NCBI GenBank assembly: GCA_028279205.1
Contig: JANQSR010000024.1
Span: 1 to 8,623 of the forward strand
Reading direction: 5' to 3'
Length of the DNA stretch: 8,623 nt
DNA from: Simkania sp.
Lineage (GTDB): Bacteria; Chlamydiota; Chlamydiia; Chlamydiales; Simkaniaceae
Positions 6,628 through 8,623 of this stretch are shown here, in pieces (position 1 is the first letter of the stretch; the number at the start of each line of letters is the position of its first letter). Below the pieces are notes generated by a model that saw nothing but the letters and a program-made list of their open reading frames with translations, was not told where the DNA came from and did no database searches. Both the position numbers and the translations under genes were made by a program.

Positions 6628-7102
6628 ATGAAAAAAAATAAAGATTTTAAGGTGATAATGTTTCTAGTAATGTCAGATCTACAGATCAACAAAATGATAG
6701 ATTCGAAAACATGGTGGGTCAAGCAAATGTTAGCTTCGAAACATGAGAATGCTCGCGGACTCCTACGTGAAAAGGGACAAAAAAGGAGATAGTGCAAAAG
6801 CCACCAAGTGGGCACAAGTTGGCAGCAGGAGAAAGCGCTTATCCATCGTTCGGATTACCGAAAGCGGAGGCCAAAAGAGCAGAAATGCAAGGCGATCCTA
6901 TAGCCATGGAAAAGCTTGGGGCTATTTACCTGCGACGAGCGAAAAGCCCCTCCGTTCAGGGACGGGATGAAAAGCTGCCGTTGACTTTTTCCAGACCATT
7001 CACTACACTTATTTTGACCCTCGGGCTAGATGGTCTGGGTATCAATCCCTAGAAGCCTTCGTTTTTAAGCGAAGGGGTAGTCACAAAGGAAATGGGAGCT
7101 GA
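6628..7102 (+). pseudogene. Frameshifted remnant of a probable Sel1-repeat-like protein
   Basis: No single frame is open, but joining the three frames gives a coherent protein. It may begin at ATG 6628 (MKKNKDFK) and shift into another frame for NVRSTDQQNDRFENMVGQAN, which stops at 6741. It then moves to the frame of MRMLADSYVKRDKKGDSAKA and KWAQVG (from 6743), and near 6820-6830 to AAGESAYPSF and AEMQGDPIAMEKLGAIYL. Near 6971, where one base seems lost from an A run, it shifts to AAVDFFQTIHYTYFDPRARW, open to the stop at 7100. The segments LADSYVKxDKKGDSAKATKW and QGDPIAMEKLGAIYL fit Sel1-like repeats (alternating Ala, Leu-Gly, Tyr, Gly, Ala-x-x-Trp). Such proteins often mediate protein-protein contacts. 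The call rests on pattern recognition only; there is no ribosome-binding site. Confidence 0.45.
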
Positions 7103-8035
7103 AATGTAACATTCGCACGCTGCTGAAATGTAACATTCGGCGGCCTCTTTCTTATCCCCACATTCTTTGTAAGCATACCCTGCGAAACTGTACCAATCGG
7201 CGGCCCCTTCACTATTTTTATTTTCTTTGAAAGTATCCGCCTCTAACCTGCAAAGCTTGGCGGCCAACCTGTAATGCTCGGCGGCCTCTTTCTTATGCCC
7301 ACATTCTTTGTAAGCATGCGCTGCTAAACTGTAACACTCGACGGCCTCTATCTTATCCCCACATTCTTTGTAAGCATACGCTCCTTCTTTGTAAGCATAC
7401 GCTACTAAACTGTACCACTCGGCGGCTCCTTCACTATCTTTATTTTCTTTGAAAGTGTCCGCCGCTAAACTGTAATGCTTGGCGGTCGACCTGTAATGAT
7501 TGGCGGCCAACCTGTAATGCTCGGTGGCCTCCTCATGCCCACCTTCTTTGTAAGCATACGCTGCTAAACCGTAACACTCGGCGGCCCCTTTACTATCTTT
7601 ATTTTCTTTCAAAATATTCGCCGCTAAACTGTAATGCTCGGCGGTCAACCTGTAATGCTCGGCGGCCTTTATCTTATGCCCACATTCTTTGTAAACATGC
7701 GCTGCTAAACTGTAACGCCTGGCGGCCAACCTGTAATGCTCGGCGGCTCCTTTCTTATCTCCACTCTCTCGGAGAGCATCCGCTGCTAAACTGTAATTCG
7801 TGGCTGCTTGTACACTATCTCCATTGTCTCGGTAAGGATCCGCTTGCTTGCACTCAGCAGGATTGGTTGTTGTCGGACAAAGGTAAGAAGTGGAAGGCAA
7901 AAGAGGCGTTCTATTTAATAAGGAGGAAGCGAGCGATTTGACTTTTTTCTCAAGCTTTGGTTCTTGATTTGAGCGACCTGTGGAAGCGGCTCTTAGGTCT
8001 TCTGACGTACAGTTGGTAGATTGTATAGCATTCAT
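7049..8035 (-). CDS. Helical-repeat (TPR/SNAP-like) protein, putative lineage-specific
   Basis: A 328-residue soluble protein. Residues 1-65 are Ser/Thr/Asn/Pro-rich and look disordered, with no hydrophobic signal peptide (MNAIQSTNCTSEDLRAAST). Residues 66-313 are tandem helical units of the form YKECGDKKEAAEHYRLAA. Most units are 20 or 27 residues and one is 33, i.e. 20 plus multiples of a 7-residue insert such as EHYSLAA. The Gly-turn followed by AAExYxxAAxxY resembles TPR and especially alpha-SNAP-type helical hairpins. A 15-residue non-repeat tail closes the protein. The start is firm: GGAGGAG (8051-8045) lies 9 bases before the ATG. The gene is intact although decayed genes flank it on both sides, and its 3' end overlaps the remnant on the opposite strand. 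A type III effector or host-interaction role is possible for a chlamydia but is inference only. Confidence 0.85.
   Translation of the reverse strand: MNAIQSTNCTSEDLRAASTGRSNQEPKLEKKVKSLASSLLNRTPLLPSTSYLCPTTTNPAECKQADPYRDNGDSVQAATNYSLAADALRESGDKKGAAEHYRLAARRYSLAAHVYKECGHKIKAAEHYRLTAEHYSLAANILKENKDSKGAAECYGLAAYAYKEGGHEEATEHYRLAANHYRSTAKHYSLAADTFKENKDSEGAAEWYSLVAYAYKEGAYAYKECGDKIEAVECYSLAAHAYKECGHKKEAAEHYRLAAKLCRLEADTFKENKNSEGAADWYSFAGYAYKECGDKKEAAECYISAACECYISAPISFVTTPSLKNEGF
7097..7840 (-). repeat. In-gene tandem repeat array coding for the helical modules
   Basis: On the + strand the array shows recurrent blocks such as ATTCTTTGTAAGCAT (near 7163, 7303, 7363; variants near 7544 and 7684) and CTGTAATGCTCGGCGG. 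Eleven coding modules can be delimited, of about 20, 27, 27, 20, 33, 20, 6, 21, 27, 20 and 27 residues. Two types partly alternate: YAYKECGxKxEAAEHY and DTFKENKDSEGAAEWY. The similarity at base level implies recent expansion by unequal crossing-over or slippage. Confidence 0.85.
7364..7403. repeat. Near-perfect 21-bp tandem duplication inside the repeat gene
   Basis: The 19-base block TTCTTTGTAAGCATACGCT occurs at 7364-7382 and again at 7385-7403, exactly 21 bases apart. On the coding (-) strand it adds one 7-residue unit, giving YAYKEG directly followed by AYAYKECG. It keeps the frame and looks like a very recent slippage event. Confidence 0.9.
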
Positions 8036-8108
8036 TAGAAAAAACTCCTCCTTTCATATTCGATTGGTTTTATTTGATGTTTTAAAAATAGAGATTGAAC
8101 TAGAAGCG

Positions 8109-8133
8109 AGTTAAAATCAACTTAATTTTAACT
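8109..8133. promoter_or_regulatory. A+T-rich dyad upstream of the helical-repeat gene
   Basis: AGTTAAAAT (8109-8117) and ATTTTAACT (8125-8133) are exact reverse complements around a 7-base centre, two pairs of which also match, giving a 25-bp imperfect palindrome. It lies 73 bases ahead of the repeat-protein ATG, in the 112-base gap 8036-8147. A TTGATT overlapping the dyad on the - strand could be a -35 box, but no convincing -10 follows. It may be an operator or just A+T-rich noise. Confidence 0.3.
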
Positions 8134-8147
8134 TTTATATTTATTAA

Positions 8148-8576
8148 TCGGCATGGTCACTATATGACCGGGTCAAGGAAGCATCGGTTACACAAACAGG
8201 CAAAGAGCAGGTGCTGAAAGCCTACGAGGCACTGACAACAATGAGTGTAAATAGCCCAAAAGTTAAGTGAAGTACTCAATACCTTCAGAGATTATCGAGA
8301 AGAGATTCAAACCCTTAGAACATCCAGGATTACCACTGCGTAAGCAATGATAGTGAGCGGGATATCAGGGGGATGGTGAAGTTCAGAAACATTTCTGGGA
8401 GCACAAAAAGCGAAGAAGGGAAATCGTTTCGTGACAGTCTGATGACATTGAAGCAAACTTGTTACCGACTGGGTGAGAACTTTTGGAAGTATTTGCAAGC
8501 CTGGTTTCGAAAAAGGCCGATAGGCCTAGCCGATCGTATTCGAGAGCGCTATCGAAGTGCCACTTTCCAATCATAA
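8148..8576 (+). pseudogene. 3' fragment of an IS66-like DDE transposase, frameshifted
   Basis: The protein must be read through three frames. One gives YDRVKEASVTQTGKEQVLKA and SVNSPKVK (8148 to a stop at 8268-8270). The next gives KLSEVLNTFRDYREEIQTL (from 8260), followed by LEHPGLPLR in another frame (8315-8341). After an apparent one-base insertion at about 8344 it reads NDSERDIRGMVKFRNISGS (8346 on), then KSEEGKSFRDSLMTLKQTCY and ENFWKYLQ, to a stop at 8574-8576. The run LPLR-N-DSERDIR with ISGxTxSEEGxxxRD and a C-terminal FWxYL is typical of the C-terminal catalytic part of IS66-type and related DDE transposases; the Glu of SERD is probably the third acidic residue. The N-terminal half is missing: DNA left of 8148 is A+T rich and non-coding. 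Terminal inverted repeats were not found in the last 47 bases. The exact IS family is uncertain. Confidence 0.7.
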
Positions 8577-8623
8577 ATTTCCTTACGCGATTCACGGGAA
8601 GTACAGTAATGCCATGAGTTTTT

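Noticed and set aside
6991..7038. 9-bp inverted repeat CCAGACCAT / ATGGTCTGG
   Set aside because: The loop is 30 bases, there is no T tract or target duplication, and it falls inside the decayed coding region; chance or a weak structure is likelier than a defined element.
6743..7052. Two overlapping + strand ORFs as separate intact genes
   Set aside because: Neither has a ribosome-binding site, and the protein-like parts of each complement one another, which fits a frameshifted pseudogene better.
7056..7075. Hairpin CCTTCG / CGAAGG near the end of the helical-repeat gene
   Set aside because: It lies inside the last codons, has a 6-pair stem and no T tract on either strand, so it is not a convincing terminator.
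7097..7840. CRISPR-like regularly recurring blocks
   Set aside because: The repeats are in frame in a long ORF, vary in length (60, 81, about 100 bases) and have no unique spacers; they encode helical modules.
8307..8595. Two - strand ORFs opposite the transposase fragment
   Set aside because: They are antisense to sequence with clear transposase similarity on the + strand and show no recognisable motifs.

Overview
The window most likely comes from a member of the Chlamydiae outside the family Chlamydiaceae (an amoeba- or arthropod-associated 'environmental' chlamydia). The main reason is the gene series ribulose-phosphate epimerase - elongation factor P - accB - accC. As I recall, this is the order CT121-CT124 in Chlamydia trachomatis. 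Here it occurs with an EF-P that lacks the usual modification loop. Base composition is moderate to low in G+C, and intergenic DNA right of about 5.8 kb is very A+T rich. The lineage call is inference from gene order and protein recognition, not from a database search.

Left part (1-4688, + strand): a tight operon of housekeeping genes. It runs rpe (5' end cut by the window), a YvcK/CofD-like protein, a HAD hydrolase, a divergent efp, accB and accC. Neighbours overlap by 4 or 17 bases or are separated by 1 or 21 bases, so translation is probably coupled. GTG and TTG starts are used three times. rpe serves the pentose phosphate pathway. AccB and AccC form the biotin-carrier and biotin-carboxylase half of acetyl-CoA carboxylase, which feeds fatty-acid synthesis.

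Middle (4689-6255): the operon ends at a 127-bp element bounded by perfect 19-bp inverted repeats. Next, all on the - strand, come a DUF1858 plus A-type Fe-S carrier fusion, a plant-type [2Fe-2S] ferredoxin and a small coiled-coil protein. The first two form a small iron-sulfur cluster. A well-formed sigma70-type promoter lies ahead of the small protein.

Right part (6256-8623): an accessory, decaying region. It holds an unrecognised 112-residue ORF (- strand), a frameshifted remnant that reads like a Sel1-repeat protein (+), an intact 328-residue helical-repeat protein (-) and a frameshifted 3' fragment of an IS66-like transposase (+). The repeat protein is built from modules of 20, 27 or about 34 residues (20+7n). 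It has recent DNA-level duplications and resembles SNAP/TPR solenoids. It is the best candidate for a lineage-specific, possibly secreted protein. No tRNA, rRNA, CRISPR array or convincing intrinsic terminator was seen.
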